Assembly (NCBI GenBank): GCA_963777775.1
Contig: CAVZRL010000006.1
Location: forward strand, 1-64,000
DNA from: WHSW01 sp963777775
GTDB taxonomy: Bacteria > Actinomycetota > Thermoleophilia > Solirubrobacterales > 70-9
Length of the DNA: 64,000 nucleotides
Direction of reading: 5' to 3'
The translations under genes and the position numbers were made by a program. This document shows, piece by piece, positions 1-9,893 of this stretch (within the stretch, counting starts at the first letter, position 1; every line of letters starts with the position of its first letter). The notes beneath the pieces were generated by a model, which saw nothing but the letters and a program-made list of their open reading frames with translations, did not search any database and was not told the origin of the DNA.

Positions 1-698
1 TCGTGCCCAGCCATGCCCCCCTGGAAGAACAGCCCGAACCGCATCGTCGAACGCAGCAATCCGAATCTCGGAACTGGCCTGACCAGGCCGACGTCACGGC
101 TCAGACCAATGATCGTTGTCCCGACGAGCGAGCGCAGTATCGCGGCCACCCCTACCCCGACCACACCTATGCTGAGGACCAACCCGATCGCTGCCCCGGC
201 GTAAACGATCGCCTCGGCGATCTCGGCGCGGATGATCACCCGGTAGTGCAGCTCGCGCTCGGCCATGATCACCGCGGGCACTCGCAGGGCGTCCGTGATC
301 AGCGCGAATGCCATCAAGGCCACGGTCACCCCGCGCGGACCCTGCCAGAGAGCAACCGCCGCGACGCCCGCCGCGATCGCCCCAGTGACCAGAAGCTGGA
401 ACGCGGCCACGGCGCGAAGCTCCGCCCCGCTCTGGGGCTGCTCGCGACCGATCAACCCGGGATTGAGTCCGCCGTCGGCAAAGAACTTGCCCACGACCGT
501 GATCGTCATGCCGATCGCGACGACGCCGTAGTTGCTCGGGCCGAGCAGCGGCGCAAGCACGAGGACCCCCAGGAAGCCGATCGCCCGCACGAGCACCGAG
601 CGGAGGCCCACGGTCACCAGGCCGCGCGCGGCCTTGTGGCGGAGATGGGCGGTGGAGCTGTCTCCCTGATCGGGGCCTTCGCGCTGCGGCTGGCTCAC
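1..698 (-). CDS. Polysaccharide flippase (Wzx/MOP superfamily), 3' end cut by window edge
   Basis: Multi-pass membrane protein of the oligosaccharide flippase type, expected to move lipid-linked sugar repeat units across the plasma membrane. The reverse-strand frame is open from a GTG at 696-698 to the window edge. It begins VSQPQREGPDQGDS, then alternates hydrophobic segments such as SVLVRAIGFLGVLVLAPLLG, followed by GPSNYGVVAIGMTITVVG. The family hallmark LGPSNYG-V is present, as is the later stretch ITDALRVPAVIMAERELHYR. The GTG overlaps the TGA of the upstream Wzz-like gene (GTGA), which suggests translational coupling. About 232 residues are visible of a usual 450-500. The frame is intact here. 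The family call is firm; the sugar substrate cannot be read. Confidence 0.8.
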   Translation of the reverse strand, partial: MSQPQREGPDQGDSSTAHLRHKAARGLVTVGLRSVLVRAIGFLGVLVLAPLLGPSNYGVVAIGMTITVVGKFFADGGLNPGLIGREQPQSGAELRAVAAFQLLVTGAIAAGVAAVALWQGPRGVTVALMAFALITDALRVPAVIMAERELHYRVIIRAEIAEAIVYAGAAIGLVLSIGVVGVGVAAILRSLVGTTIIGLSRDVGLVRPVPRFGLLRSTMRFGLFFQGGMAGH

Positions 699-2194
699 GG
701 ATACCTGTCGCCTCCGAACCCGACCGCCACGACGCCGACCACCCGAGCATCAAGCGTGGCCAGGGCCTGGCGTAAACGCCCTGCGGAATCTCGATCGAGG
801 CCACGGCGGCAGACCGTGATCACCCGCTGGCCCCGAAGCAACCCAACCGCAGCCTCGGCTATCGGCGGCGAGGGCGTTACGACGATGACCATCTCGTAGG
901 TCGTCCCGGCGACCTCGAGGACGCTGTCGGCGACTCCCGCCGCCTCAGACCCCCCGGCACCTGCCCCGCGGCGAGCGATCACGTCAACGCCGCGGCCCGA
1001 CCCAACGTCCAGGTGACCAACCCCCAGATCGCCGCTTGGAGCGTTCGACTGCCCATTCCCGTCGCTGCCCGATGCGTGTTGCTCCGCTTGCGTGTCCGCC
1101 GCTTCGATCTCCCCAACCACCAGCAGTGTGGGAATCCCGGCGGTGGCTGCGGCGGCGGCGAGGCGCCAGGCCGCTCCGTAGGCGTCGTCGTCCTGCTCGG
1201 GGGATGCGACCGCAACCACTTCGCTGGCCCGAGGGCTCGAATCGGTTCGCAGACGCGCGAGCAGTAGACGGAACGGCTCCGCGTCAGGCGGCTCGAGATC
1301 CGACGGCCGGTCCGTTGACCGTAGCGCTCGCGCGCTTGACACCCGGCAGAGCACCGGCGCACGCGTTACGCGCTCGAGCTCACGCAGCGACGAGACCCGC
1401 CGGTCGCTTTCGCCGACGTACGCCGATCAACCCGACCCCGACCAAGAGGCCGAACGTCGCTCCGAGAAGGCCGAGCACCGGGGGGGGCACGCCCGCTGCC
1501 TTCGCGGGCGGCGTGGCGGGTTGCACGATCGCAACGCTGTACGGCTGGACGTCAGCAGCGAGCCGTAGCTGGACGATTCCGTCGGTCAGCGACAGCAGGT
1601 CCTCGCTGTCGGCCAAGGTTGCCTCACCGCCCACCACCGAGCTGGCGAGCCGTTCGAGGCGCCGGCGCGTCCGGCGGATCCGCTCGAGGTCATAGTTCTC
1701 TCGCAGGTCGACGTAGCCACGCCGAGGGCATCGCGATGCGTGCCGAGTCACGCGCAGTCGGCGCCTTGGCGGTGATGGCCACCAGCCCGGTGTCGGGCTC
1801 GACGCGACGGTCGTCGCCGCGAGAACTTGGTTCGGCGAGAGGAACGGATCGAGTTGCAGGAACTCGACCGCCCGCTGTGCGGTCCGGAAACCGTGGATAC
1901 CGAGGCGACGTCGGTGGCGACAACGTCGCTGGGTAGCTCCTCCCCGGCGCCGCCGCCCGCGGTCGACGTCGGCGGTCCAGTCAGGTCGTCGGTGACCTTG
2001 CGCGCTATGTCCGGTTCGTTGACCTCCAGCAGGGCGACCGCGCCGTACTCATGTGGGCGCGACTGGGCGAGAAACGTGGCGGCGAGACCGGCGATCGCCG
2101 CACAGAGAACGGGGATCCACACGCGCCTGCGAAGCGCGTCAGCGAAGGCCGCGCCCTCGTTGTCCGCCGCGTCGCTCGCAGAGGGACCCGCCAC
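695..2194 (-). CDS. Wzz-like chain-length protein with degenerate BY-kinase domain (frameshifted)
   Basis: Polysaccharide co-polymerase of the Wzz/CpsC-D type, expected to set chain length beside the flippase. The N-terminal part (start GTG 2192-2194) has DALRRRVWIPVLCAAIAGLAA, the first membrane helix. The middle (1380-1751) holds the conserved YSVAIVQPATPPAKAAG and a second helix before RRRKR. The last part (695-1354) matches the cytoplasmic P-loop domain of bacterial tyrosine kinases in layout, but the Walker A position reads SPEQDDDAYGAA instead of GEGKST and the Walker A' aspartate is lost (LLVVGEIEAA). Three open frames join only through indels near 1380 and about 1750-1900. The linker SLRELERVTRAPVLCRV is typical of the family. 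The kinase is therefore probably catalytically dead even after frame repair. It overlaps the flippase by four bases. Confidence 0.65.
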
Positions 2195-2259
2195 GGGAGC
2201 TAGGATGTCACAGCACGATCCGCCTGATCGCGCGGCGAAAGCATTCGGATAATCTGCTG

Positions 2260-2666
2260 GTGACCGTGCTGGGAGGAGTCGATCACATCGGCGTGGCTGT
2301 GAGCGATCTGGACTCGGCGCTCGCCTTCTACCGCGACTCGCTCGGCCTTCCGGTTGTTCACCGTGAGACGGTCGCCGAGCAGGGCGTCGAGGGCGTGCTG
2401 CTCGCCGTCGGCGACGAGCACGTGGAGGTGCGGCCCCTGCTCGATGACAGCGTTATCGGTCGCTTCCTGACACGCGAAGGGTCGGGCCTCCACCACGTTG
2501 CATACCGAGTCGACGATATTGAGAGCGAGCTGGAGCGCCTTCGGTCGGCGGGTATCCGCCTCATCGACCACCGGCCCAGGAAGGGAATACGGGGGTCGCG
2601 GGTTGCGTTCCTCGCCCTCGCTCCTCCGGGGGAGTGCTTACCGAGCTCGTCGAGCCGGCGAGCTAG
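2260..2666 (+). CDS. mce: Methylmalonyl-CoA epimerase (VOC fold), one frameshift near the end
   Basis: Interconverts the (R) and (S) forms of methylmalonyl-CoA in propionyl-CoA metabolism. The protein begins VTVLGGVDHIGVAVSDLDSA with the family's first metal-ligand motif DHIGVAV, then FYRDSLGL, GSGLHHVAYRVDDI (second ligand region) and KGIRGSRVAFL. After about 2625 the frame shifts: the alternative frame gives LTELVEPAS followed by TAG at 2664-2666, the expected C-terminus. Repaired length is about 135 residues, normal for the family. The start is GTG 2260 or GTG 2266; no clear ribosome site is visible. It is divergent from the Wzz-like gene by 65 bases and not obviously part of the polysaccharide locus. 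Confidence 0.8.
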
Positions 2667-2702
2667 AGCGGAACTCCCGGCTTTTGGGGCGCCCGCCGGG
2701 GG

Positions 2703-2957
2703 TCAGGAGACCGCGGCGCGACCGAGGATGACGCGCATGGCGTCGCCGTAGGTCTGGACGTCTACGAAGTCGCGCGCCTCGACTTCGATGCCCATCTCGG
2801 CGTGCAGGAGCTCGGCGAGCTCGACCACGTCGAGGGAGTCGACGTCAAGCGTCTCGAGAGGAGCCTCGGGCACGATCGCATCCCGGTCGACGCCCAACGA
2901 AACGAGCGTGTCGACGACCCTGGCCTCGATCTCCCGCTCGGAATAGCGCACAGACAT
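2703..2957 (-). CDS. Acyl carrier protein
   Basis: An 84-residue acyl carrier protein. The phosphopantetheine attachment site is the serine in LDVDSLDVVELAELL, in the expected position before helix II. The start ATG (2955-2957) is set by a strong AGGAGGAGG seven bases upstream. It lies 46 bases downstream of the GT4 glycosyltransferase on the same strand, so the two are probably co-transcribed. No ketosynthase or other fatty-acid synthase gene is adjacent, so this is likely a specialised carrier, perhaps for acyl decoration of the polysaccharide or for an aminoacyl/acyl transfer step. That role is inference from position only. Confidence 0.8.
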   Translation of the reverse strand: MSVRYSEREIEARVVDTLVSLGVDRDAIVPEAPLETLDVDSLDVVELAELLHAEMGIEVEARDFVDVQTYGDAMRVILGRAAVS

Positions 2958-3003
2958 CGGGATCCTCCTCCTCTCGCTCGCGGCCGTCGCGCGCAGCATA
3001 CCC

Positions 3004-4155
3004 TCACGCCCGTCGGGTGTCGCGATCCGTTCGATCTCGGGCCGATTGATGAAGCCGGTACGAATCATCGACGAGGCTCCAGAACCTCCGCTCAAAGGCG
3101 GCATCGGAGAACGCCTCCGAGCTACGCCGGAGCGCTGTCGGGTCGAACCGGTAGTTGGAGAGGGCCCGAATGGCCGCGACCAGCGATGCGGGGGTCTGCT
3201 CGGGGAAAGGAGTCCGGTCCTGCCGTGATCGATGATCTCAGCGGCGCCCCCCTTGCCGTAGGCGATCACCGGGGTCCCCGACGCGAGTGCCTCCACTGCG
3301 GTAAGCCCGAAGTCCTCCTCCTGGGGGTTGAGGAACGCCTTCGCCTGACCGAACAACCGCGTCCGTTCGGCGCCTGACACCCGACCGACGAACTCCACCG
3401 TGGGTCCCGCCATGCGTTCGAGCCGATCTCTCTCCGAGCCGCTGCCCATTACCTTTAGCGGCAGGCGCAACTCGGTCGCGGCTGCGATCGCGAGGTCTAC
3501 CCGCTTATGCGGGCGGAGCCGGGATGCGACGAGGAAATAATCCCCCCGCCGCTGCGCCGGTGCGAACTGATTGATGTGCACCGGCGGGTGGATGACCTTC
3601 GCACGGCGGTGGTAGTGACGCTCGATCCGGCCTGCTACGAAGGCCGAATTGGCGACATACTCATCAACTCCCCGCGCGCCCCTCAGATCTGCTGCACGTA
3701 GGCGCGGACGGATCCTCCTGATCATCCGTTTGACCGGAGCCGGGTAGTGCAGGTCTGCGATGTAGGAGTCGGAGTCCCGCCAGAGATAACGAGTCGGGGT
3801 GTGGCAGTAACAGACGTGGAGCGTCCGCGGTCCTGTCCGGACGCTCTTCGCAAAGCCTGAGGCGGAGGAGATCACGAGCTCGTAGTCCGAAAGGTCGAAG
3901 TGACGAAACGCCCGATCGAAGGCCGGCAGCAATGACTTGTAGTACCGAGTGGCGGCCGGCAGGCGCTGCCAATTCGAGGTGCGGATGTCGGCGCGCCTGA
4001 ACTCGGGCCCCATACCTTGCGCGTCGTAGACGAACGTGTAGACCGGTGCCTCGGGCCACATTTCGCATCAGGACGCGGAGAACCTGCTCAGCACCTCCGT
4101 CTTGAACCAGGTGATCATGGACAAGCGCCACACGGCGCGCGGCCGGCCAGCGCAC
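3004..4155 (-). CDS. GT4-family glycosyltransferase (frameshifted at both ends)
   Basis: GT-B fold glycosyltransferase that adds a sugar (family members often add mannose) to a lipid-linked or surface glycan. The intact middle runs from WPEAPVYTFVYDAQGMG to GGAAEIIDHGRTGLL and includes the donor-binding region HKRVDLAIAAATELRLPLKV, with the EX7E-type motif in EEDFGLTAVEALASGTPVIA. The expected N-terminus RRVALVHDHLVQDGGAEQVL lies in another frame just upstream (from GTG 4155, preceded by GGAG), so there is an indel near 4070. Near 3200 the frame shifts again: the correct tail SLVAAIRALSNYRFDPTALR leads to a TGA at 3004-3006. Repaired length is about 383 residues, normal. Part of the polysaccharide locus. 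Confidence 0.75.
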
Positions 4156-4501
4156 GCCTTGCTCCCGTTGGTATATCGACTCGCGCAACAACATCCCTTG
4201 GAGGCCGGCCGCACGACCTGTGCGGAACACCTATTGATTGCCGGAGAGCCGCATGCCCTCCAGCCGGTCAGCCCTGTCTGGGACCTGTCCATCGTAAGGC
4301 CCGCAAGCCCGTCGTCAAGGTGAAGGCCGCACCGGGGAGGATCCGGGCGTCCGGAGACGCCTCCTGCGCAAAGCCGCAAAATGGCGATTGCTCAGGCGGT
4401 GCCCGCCAGCGCGAATGGCGTAGGCGGCGTACAGGGGCTCTTTCGGGGCCCCGTCTGAGCGAAACGGAGAGCACCTCAGAGGGGCCCAAAGCACATTAGG
4501 A
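4156..4501. other. Gene-poor stretch upstream of the GT4 gene
   Basis: About 345 bases between the glycosyltransferase start and the tRNA-like remnant. Open frames here are short, give no recognisable protein and do not agree in codon use with neighbours. It may hold the promoter of the minus-strand glycosyltransferase/ACP pair, but no convincing -35/-10 pair can be named. Confidence 0.4.
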
Positions 4502-4583
4502 AGCGGGATCACGCCGTGGCCAATCGTGCTCTCATGGGCTCATGACCCGGCGGTCGTGGGTTCAAATCCCACCCCCGCTACTC
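4502..4583 (+). pseudogene. Degraded tRNA-Met-like sequence (3' half nearly identical to the intact tRNA at 52909)
   Basis: Bases 4535-4583 match the 3' half of the initiator tRNA gene at 52909-52982 with two mismatches, including the CAT anticodon, the full T arm (GTGGG-TTCAAAT-CCCAC) and the acceptor 3' strand CCCCGCT. From 4552 the identity is unbroken for about 32 bases. The 5' half does not align: AGCGGGA at 4502 can pair with CCCCGCT at six of seven positions, and CACG/CGTG could form a D stem, but five extra bases then separate it from the anticodon stem. It is therefore a remnant or an attachment-site-type duplicate rather than a working tRNA. The alternative is a real tRNA-Met damaged by sequencing indels. 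Confidence 0.6.
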
Positions 4584-5140
4584 AGGAAGTCCCCTGCAAA
4601 TCGTGAGGTTTTGCGGGTCAGGAGTAGGGCCGCGGGTTGCGCTTAGCGTCTCCTGCGATCAGGAGCACACCGCCGAGCCGGTTTGACACTCCGGCCCTGC
4701 CGACCGTGGGTCGCCCCCGCGACGGTCCCAGGTCAGGCGCCGCTTGCGGCTCGGATCATGATCGGCGAAAGTGGGGCTGATTCAAGCGTTAGAGTGCTGC
4801 TGGGCGCTCCGAGTTACGCACGAACTGATGAGTTCGGCGCACGGTCGGGTGCACGGAGGCGGGCGAAAGAGGAAGGCGCGGCGGAGCCGCGGATAGCCTG
4901 GGGCGTCAGCCCCAGAAAAATGCCGCGGCACCGCCACCGGCCGAGACCGCAGCAACGTCAGCTCAGAACCTGCGCCTGCCGCCGAAGTCCCAGCCCGGGC
5001 TCGGGAGGCTCGGGAGTCCGGCCGTAGGGCGTCGAGTGGGGGTCACGCGGCTTGCGAGCGCTACGAGCCGGGCGGGCAAGGCGCGGCGCGACCGCCTCGG
5101 GGGAGAAGGCGGCCGCGCTGATTGCGGGGCTATCGCCGGT
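4584..5140. other. Gene-poor stretch, no supported gene
   Basis: About 557 bases between the tRNA remnant and the MMPL gene. The six frames give only short low-complexity Arg/Gly/Ala peptides. A small hairpin (CTGGGGC, four-base loop, GCCCCAG) lies near 4898-4915 and is followed by AAAAA on the plus strand, so it is not a plus-strand terminator; read on the minus strand it lacks a trailing U run. Together with the tRNA remnant this marks a probable rearrangement zone. Confidence 0.4.
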
Positions 5141-7345
5141 CTACGCCGCAGCGGGCTCCGGATCAGGCTCGCGCCGACGCGCGGTAGCCAGCCGAGCCAG
5201 CTCGGCAGGTACCAGTTCCAGTCGCCCAGGAGCTTCATCGTCGCGGGCAGGAGCACCGCGCGCACGATCGTCGCGTCGATCAGCACCGCAACGGCAAGGC
5301 CGACTCCCATCTGCTTGAAGTCGAGCGCACCGAGCGTTGCGAAGATCGAGAACACCGCGACCATCACCACGGCAGCGCTCGTGACGACGCCCGCGGTGGA
5401 CTTGATGCCATGCGAGATGGCGTCGTCGGTCTCATCCCGCTGTCGAACGCCTCCCGGATCCGGCTGAGGATGAACACGTGGTAGTCCATCGATAGGCCGA
5501 ACAGGAGCACGAACATGAACAGCGGGAGCCACGAGGTGATCCCGCCGGTGGACTCGAAGTCGAGCAGGGACTCGGCGTGGCCGTCCTGGAACACCCAGAC
5601 CAGCACGCCGTAAGCAGCGCCCACCGAGAGCAGGTTGAGCACGATCGCCTTCAGAGCGATCACGATCGAGCGGAAGGTGGCCATGAGGAGCAGGAACGCC
5701 AGCCCCAGGACGAACGCGAAGACGAGCGGCGCAGAGCTGCTCATCTGCTCGTCGAAGTCATGGGAGCTCGGCGGTCATGCCGGTCACATAGGTAGCCACT
5801 CCGTCGACCTGGCCGAGCGTCGCGCGGGATCAACTCGTCGCGGAGCGCCGTGAGAGCCGCGATCGAGCGCGCATCCGTGCCGTTGCCCTCAACCGGGATC
5901 GTGATCGACGCCGGACGGTTCCGTCGGGATTGACGGTCGTGTCGACCGGGCCGTTCATCAGCCCCGTGGCGAGAGCCTGCTCGCGCAGGTCCTCGCTTGC
6001 CGCGACGAGTGCCGGATCGCCGGCGTCGTCGGCCTCGACCACGACCACCGCAGGAAGCGGGCCGCCCGGGAACTCCTCCTGGATCCGCTCGTACGTCTGC
6101 ATGATCGGCAAGTCGTGGGGCAGGCCCTCGACTCCGTTGTCGGCGGTGTTCATCCGCAGGCTCGGGATCGCAAGGGCGATCAGGAGGCCGGTGGCGAGGA
6201 CCGCCGAGAGCGAGCGGCCGGGCGAGGACCCGGTCGAGGATCGCCGACCAGACTCGCGACTCGCCGTCACCGCGCCGGCGCAGGCGCCCGATAGCGGGCA
6301 CGCGGCCCTTCTCGACACTGGTCGCCGAGCTTCGAAAGGACGGCCGGAAGGACCGTCAGCGATCCGAGGACCGCAACGGCGACGACGATGATCGTGCCCA
6401 CGCCGAACGACATGAACGTCGCGCTGCCGGTCAAGAACAGACCGGCCATCGCGACCATCACCGTGAGGCCCGAGATGAGCACCGCCCGGCCCGAGGTGGC
6501 CGCGGCGATTGCCAGAGCGTCCTCGTTCGAGTGACCGGCGCGCCGCTCCGAGCGCGCGCGGCGCAAGTAGAACAGCGAATAGTCGACTCCAACCGCAAGT
6601 CCGACGAGCAGGATCACCGACGAGATCGCCTCGTCGACCGGGAAGAGCTGGCTGATCGGCCCGAGGAGGCCGAGCGTGATCGCCACCGAACTGAGTGCCG
6701 AGCAGGAGGGGTACTCCGCCGCGACGAGCGCGCCGAACGCGACGACGAGGATCAACAGAGTGATTGGCAGCGAGAGGACCTCGGCGCGCTGAAAGTCGCT
6801 CGCCATTGCCTCTTCGAATGCCTTCTCCGCGCTCGCGTCGCCGAACTCCTCGATTAGAGCTCGGGATGCGCGTCCTGAGCCTCGGCAACCGCGTTGAGCG
6901 GCGCCTCGACTCGGTCTGCCATCTGTTCGTCCGTGCCGCGCAACTCGAACTCGACGAGCGCAGAGCTCTCGTCCGCTGAGACCTGGTCGGCTCCGTCCGC
7001 GCTCAGCGGCGACGAGACGTCCGAGACGTGCGGGACGCCTGCGCAGTCGCGACTCGACATCGGCGATCGCGGCTGCTGAAACGCGGGGTCGTCCAACGGT
7101 AAGCCGTCCGCGCTCTGGACCAGGACCATCTCTGAGTCGTCGTCGGGAAAGCCCGCGTCGGCGAGCGACCTGGTCGGCCTGTCCGGGATTCGCCGTTGCC
7201 GAGGTCCTCGTCGGCGATGTTCTGCGTGCCAATGGCGCGCCCAGCCCGATGCTGACCACGACGAAGGCGATCCAGCCGAGGATGGCGATGCGACGGTGGG
7301 CTGCGCTCCAGCGAGCTGCTCTGGATGCGATGCTTTGCGGTTCAT
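5141..7345 (-). CDS. MMPL-family RND exporter (many frameshifts)
   Basis: Large multi-pass membrane protein of the MMPL/RND class, which exports lipids or hydrophobic compounds using the proton gradient. Start ATG 7345 is fixed by a GGAGG five bases upstream. Recognisable blocks in successive frames: the first helix IAFVVVSIGLGAPLA (about 7270), periplasmic loop, FQRAEVLSLPITLLILVVAF, VGVDYSLFYLRRARSERRAG (about 6560-6620, the conserved GxDYxLF motif), SGRAVLISGLTVMVAMAGLF, the second half ALAIPSLRMNTADNGVEGLP, and FGLSMDYHVFILSRIREAFD (about 5480, second GLSMDYxVF motif). A frame change gives REPDPEPAAA and TAG at 5141-5143. Repaired length is about 735 residues, typical for two-repeat actinobacterial MMPLs. 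At least seven indels are needed. No partner or regulator is adjacent except the divergent two-component genes. Confidence 0.8.
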
Positions 7346-7508
7346 GGGTTCCTCCTTGAGGTGGTTGAACTGAGTGACATCGCCAGCGTCCCAGCCGAGA
7401 CCCTCGCTCCAATGCGGCCAGCAGGCGTCTTTGCGGGCGGCGAACCCCCGCTCATGGTGCGGTTATCCGTATATGCAGAAGCGCCTGGACTGCGCAACAA
7501 TCGGCACG

Positions 7509-7862
7509 ATGTCCAAGACCGTCCTAGTCGTCGACGACCACGCGGGGTTTCGCTCCCGCGTGCGGCTCCTGCTCGAAACCGAGGGATACGAGGTCGTGGG
7601 GGAGGCCGCCGACGGGCAGACGGCGGTCGAGGAGGCGCGGAGGCTTCTGCCCGACATCGTCGTTCTCGACATCCAGCTGCCGGACACCGATGGCTTCGAC
7701 GTCGCCGCCGCCATCACCAGCGAGGGCGACCGCCCGCGGTCGTACTTACCTCCAGTCGCGACTGGTCGGACTCACCGGAGCTGATCGTCAGCGAGCGGCG
7801 CGAGGGGCTTCCTGCCCAAGGATCAGCTGACCGGGCAGGCCATCGGGGAGCTCGTGGGTTGA
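7509..7862 (+). CDS. Receiver-only response regulator (frameshifted)
   Basis: Single REC domain of about 117 residues with no DNA-binding domain. MSKTVLVVDDHAGF carries the acidic pair, PDIVVLDIQLPDTDGFD the phospho-acceptor aspartate, VVLTSSRD the conserved Thr/Ser, and FLPKDQLTG the conserved lysine. The last two lie in other frames, so indels occur near 7735 and 7795. The repaired C-terminus reads GQAIGELVG and stops at TGA 7860-7862. The stop overlaps the TTG start of the histidine kinase, so the pair is an operon. Lack of an output domain means it acts by protein-protein contact or as a phosphate sink; which one cannot be read. Confidence 0.75.
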
Positions 7863-9621
7863 AGCCCTCGCTGGGAGTTCTGGTCGGCCTGGGCCTCGTC
7901 GGGCTCGCTCGCGGCAGCCGCGAGCCTGTGGATCGCGCCTCTCCAGCGACCACCTGCGAGGAAGTACAGGTCGGCGGAGCCGTCTTCAACCCCTTGATCG
8001 GCCTGTCGTTCATCGTCACGGGGCTGTTCGCCTGGTGGCGGCGTCCGGAGAACCGGTTCGGCGCGCTGATGATCGCCGTCGGGTTCGTTTGGCTGCTCGC
8101 GACCCTCATCGCCTCCGACGTGCCGGGCCTATTCGCCATCGGCGGGCTGTTCTCCGCGCTGCCCTACGCGTTCCTCCTGCACATGCTGGTCGCCTTCCCG
8201 AGCGGCCGCCTCGCGACGCCGTGGGAGCGGTTCCTGGTCGCCATGGCCTACTTCGACATCACGGTCCTTCAGGTCGTCGGCGTTCTGTTCCTGGACACCG
8301 CTGACCCGACGTCTGCTCCGGCTGTCCGGCCAATCCGCTCCTGATCAGCGACCAGGAGAGTCGTGGTCGGGGTCGTCTTCGGGATCCAGTCGCTCATCGG
8401 CGTCTTCGGGGTTGAGCGCGATCGCGCTCATGCTCGCACGGCGCTGGCGATCTGCCTCAGCGCCCGCGCCGGAGCGCGCTTGGCTCCGGTGCTGTTGGCC
8501 GGCGTGGCCACAACGACCTGCTCGGTGCTCAGCCTCCTCGGGGACGTGGTCGGTTTCCCGGACGGGACGCGGAGGACGCCGTCGACCTCCTCGGGGCGAT
8601 TGCGATGGCGTCCGTCCCGTTCGCATTCCTCATCGGACTGATGCGCTCCCGGCTCTCCCGGGCTACCGCGGTGAGCGACCTGGTCGGGCGACTAGGGGAG
8701 GTGGATCGGCGCCAAGATCTTCGGGAGGCGCTCGCGCGGCGCTTGGGGACCCAAAGCTCTTCCTCGCCTATTGGGTCTCGGGGCAGAACCGTTACGTCGA
8801 CGCGGACGGCCAGCCCGCCGTGCTTCCCGAGCCTGGTAGTCCGATGGCCTACACCGAGGTGAGTATGGAAGGGAGACCGGTCGGCGTGATCTGTCACGAC
8901 TCGCCTTGAAAGACGAGCCAGAGCTGGTCGAGACCGTGGCTGCTGCGGCCGGCTTGGCGCTCGAGAACGAGCGCCTCAACGTGGAGCTCCGGGCCAGGGT
9001 GGAGGAGCTCAGGGCTTCGCGGGCGCGGATCGTCAAGGCCGCGGATGAAGAGAGGCGCAGGCTCGAGCGCGACCTTCATGACGGAGCGCAACAGCGCCTG
9101 GTGACGCTGGCCATGAATCTCCAGCTGGCGAGCGCGAAGTTCGAAAGCGACCCGCAGGCGGCCAAGGATCTTCTGGCCGAGACGGCGGAGGAGCTCGTCG
9201 AAGCGACAGCCGAACTGCGCGAGCTGGCTCGCGGCTTGCATCCCGCAGTCCTCAGCGATCGCGGCTTAAGGCCGGCGCTCGAAGCTTTGGCTGGGCGCGC
9301 GCCGCTTCCGGTCGAGCTCGAAGAGCCCATTGCCGACGGGTTGCCGTCGCCGGTCGAGTCGGCCTCCTATTTCGTCGTGGCCGAGGCACTCACGAACGTG
9401 GCCCGCTACTCGGATGCATCGCACGCGGAGTTGCCGTGAGCCGGTCAACGGACTAGTCGAGGTCGAGGTCACGCGACGACGGAGTCGGCGGAGCCGATCC
9501 GGCGGCCGGCTCGGGCTGCGAGGCCTCGCCGATCGAGTCGCAGCTCTGGACGGGCGACTCGAAGTGGAGAGCCCGGCGGCGCCGGGGCACGACCGTCCGC
9601 GCGGTGATCCCGTGCGCGTAG
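7859..9621 (+). CDS. NarL-type sensor histidine kinase with multi-pass N-terminal sensor (frameshifted)
   Basis: Membrane sensor kinase. The N-terminal part (TTG start at 7859, overlapping the regulator stop) is a multi-helix sensor with RRPENRFGALMIAVGFVWLL and the motif LHMLVAFPSGRLATPWERFL, seen in many actinobacterial NarL-type kinases. A GAF-like linker (about 8700-8900) leads to the HisKA_3 domain: RRRLERDLHDGAQQRLVTLA, in which the His of DLHDG is the phosphorylation site. Then comes RELARGLHPAVLSDRGL and the ATP-binding domain, whose final part (GLRGLADRVAALDGRLEVES) lies in another frame after an indel near 9435. The repaired end is VIPCA with TAG at 9619-9621. Length about 585 residues. 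At least six indels. The next regulator starts inside its last codons. Confidence 0.75.
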
Positions 9622-9827
9622 TCGTCGCCGACGACTCGGTGCTGCTGCGCGAGGGGGTCGTGCGCTTGCTCGAGGATGCCGGGATCGAGGTCGTAGGCCA
9701 GGCAGGCGACGCCGACGAGCTGCTGCGAAAGACGCGCGCACAGCTGGTGTTCGAGGGGAGCCGGTCGGGGTGTCCGGGGTGGTGGAGAAGCACCAGGTCT
9801 ATCCGCACCTGCTTCCCGCGCACGTGA
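9612..9827 (+). pseudogene. Response regulator truncated after about 40 residues
   Basis: GTG 9612 opens a second regulator: VRVVVADDSVLLREGVVRLL, then EDAGIEVVGQAGDADELLRK, a normal start of a NarL-family receiver with its acidic pair. After about 9735 the expected phospho-acceptor region (DVAIVDIRMP-like) never appears in any frame. Instead the sequence changes to an unrelated segment which in one frame reads EPVGVSGVVEKHQVYPHLLP and ends AHVTPPAGGG at a TAG at about 9848. That looks like the C-terminus of a different protein. The regulator has therefore lost its 3' two thirds, by deletion or by assembly error. It would have been the cognate regulator of the preceding kinase (start inside the kinase stop region). 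Confidence 0.6.
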
Positions 9828-9893
9828 CGCCGCCGGCCGGCGGCGGGTAGCGCCGCCGGCGTCAGGACGCACCCGCGCGCGGCGACCATCATC

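Noticed and set aside
3..899. Long plus-strand frame (298 codons) at the window start
   Set aside because: It is antisense to the flippase, whose reverse frame gives a family-like membrane protein. The plus frame is low-complexity Arg/His/Asp text.
4890..4920. CTGGGGC/GCCCCAG hairpin considered as a terminator
   Set aside because: It is followed by A's on the plus strand and by no T run on the minus strand, and no gene ends next to it.
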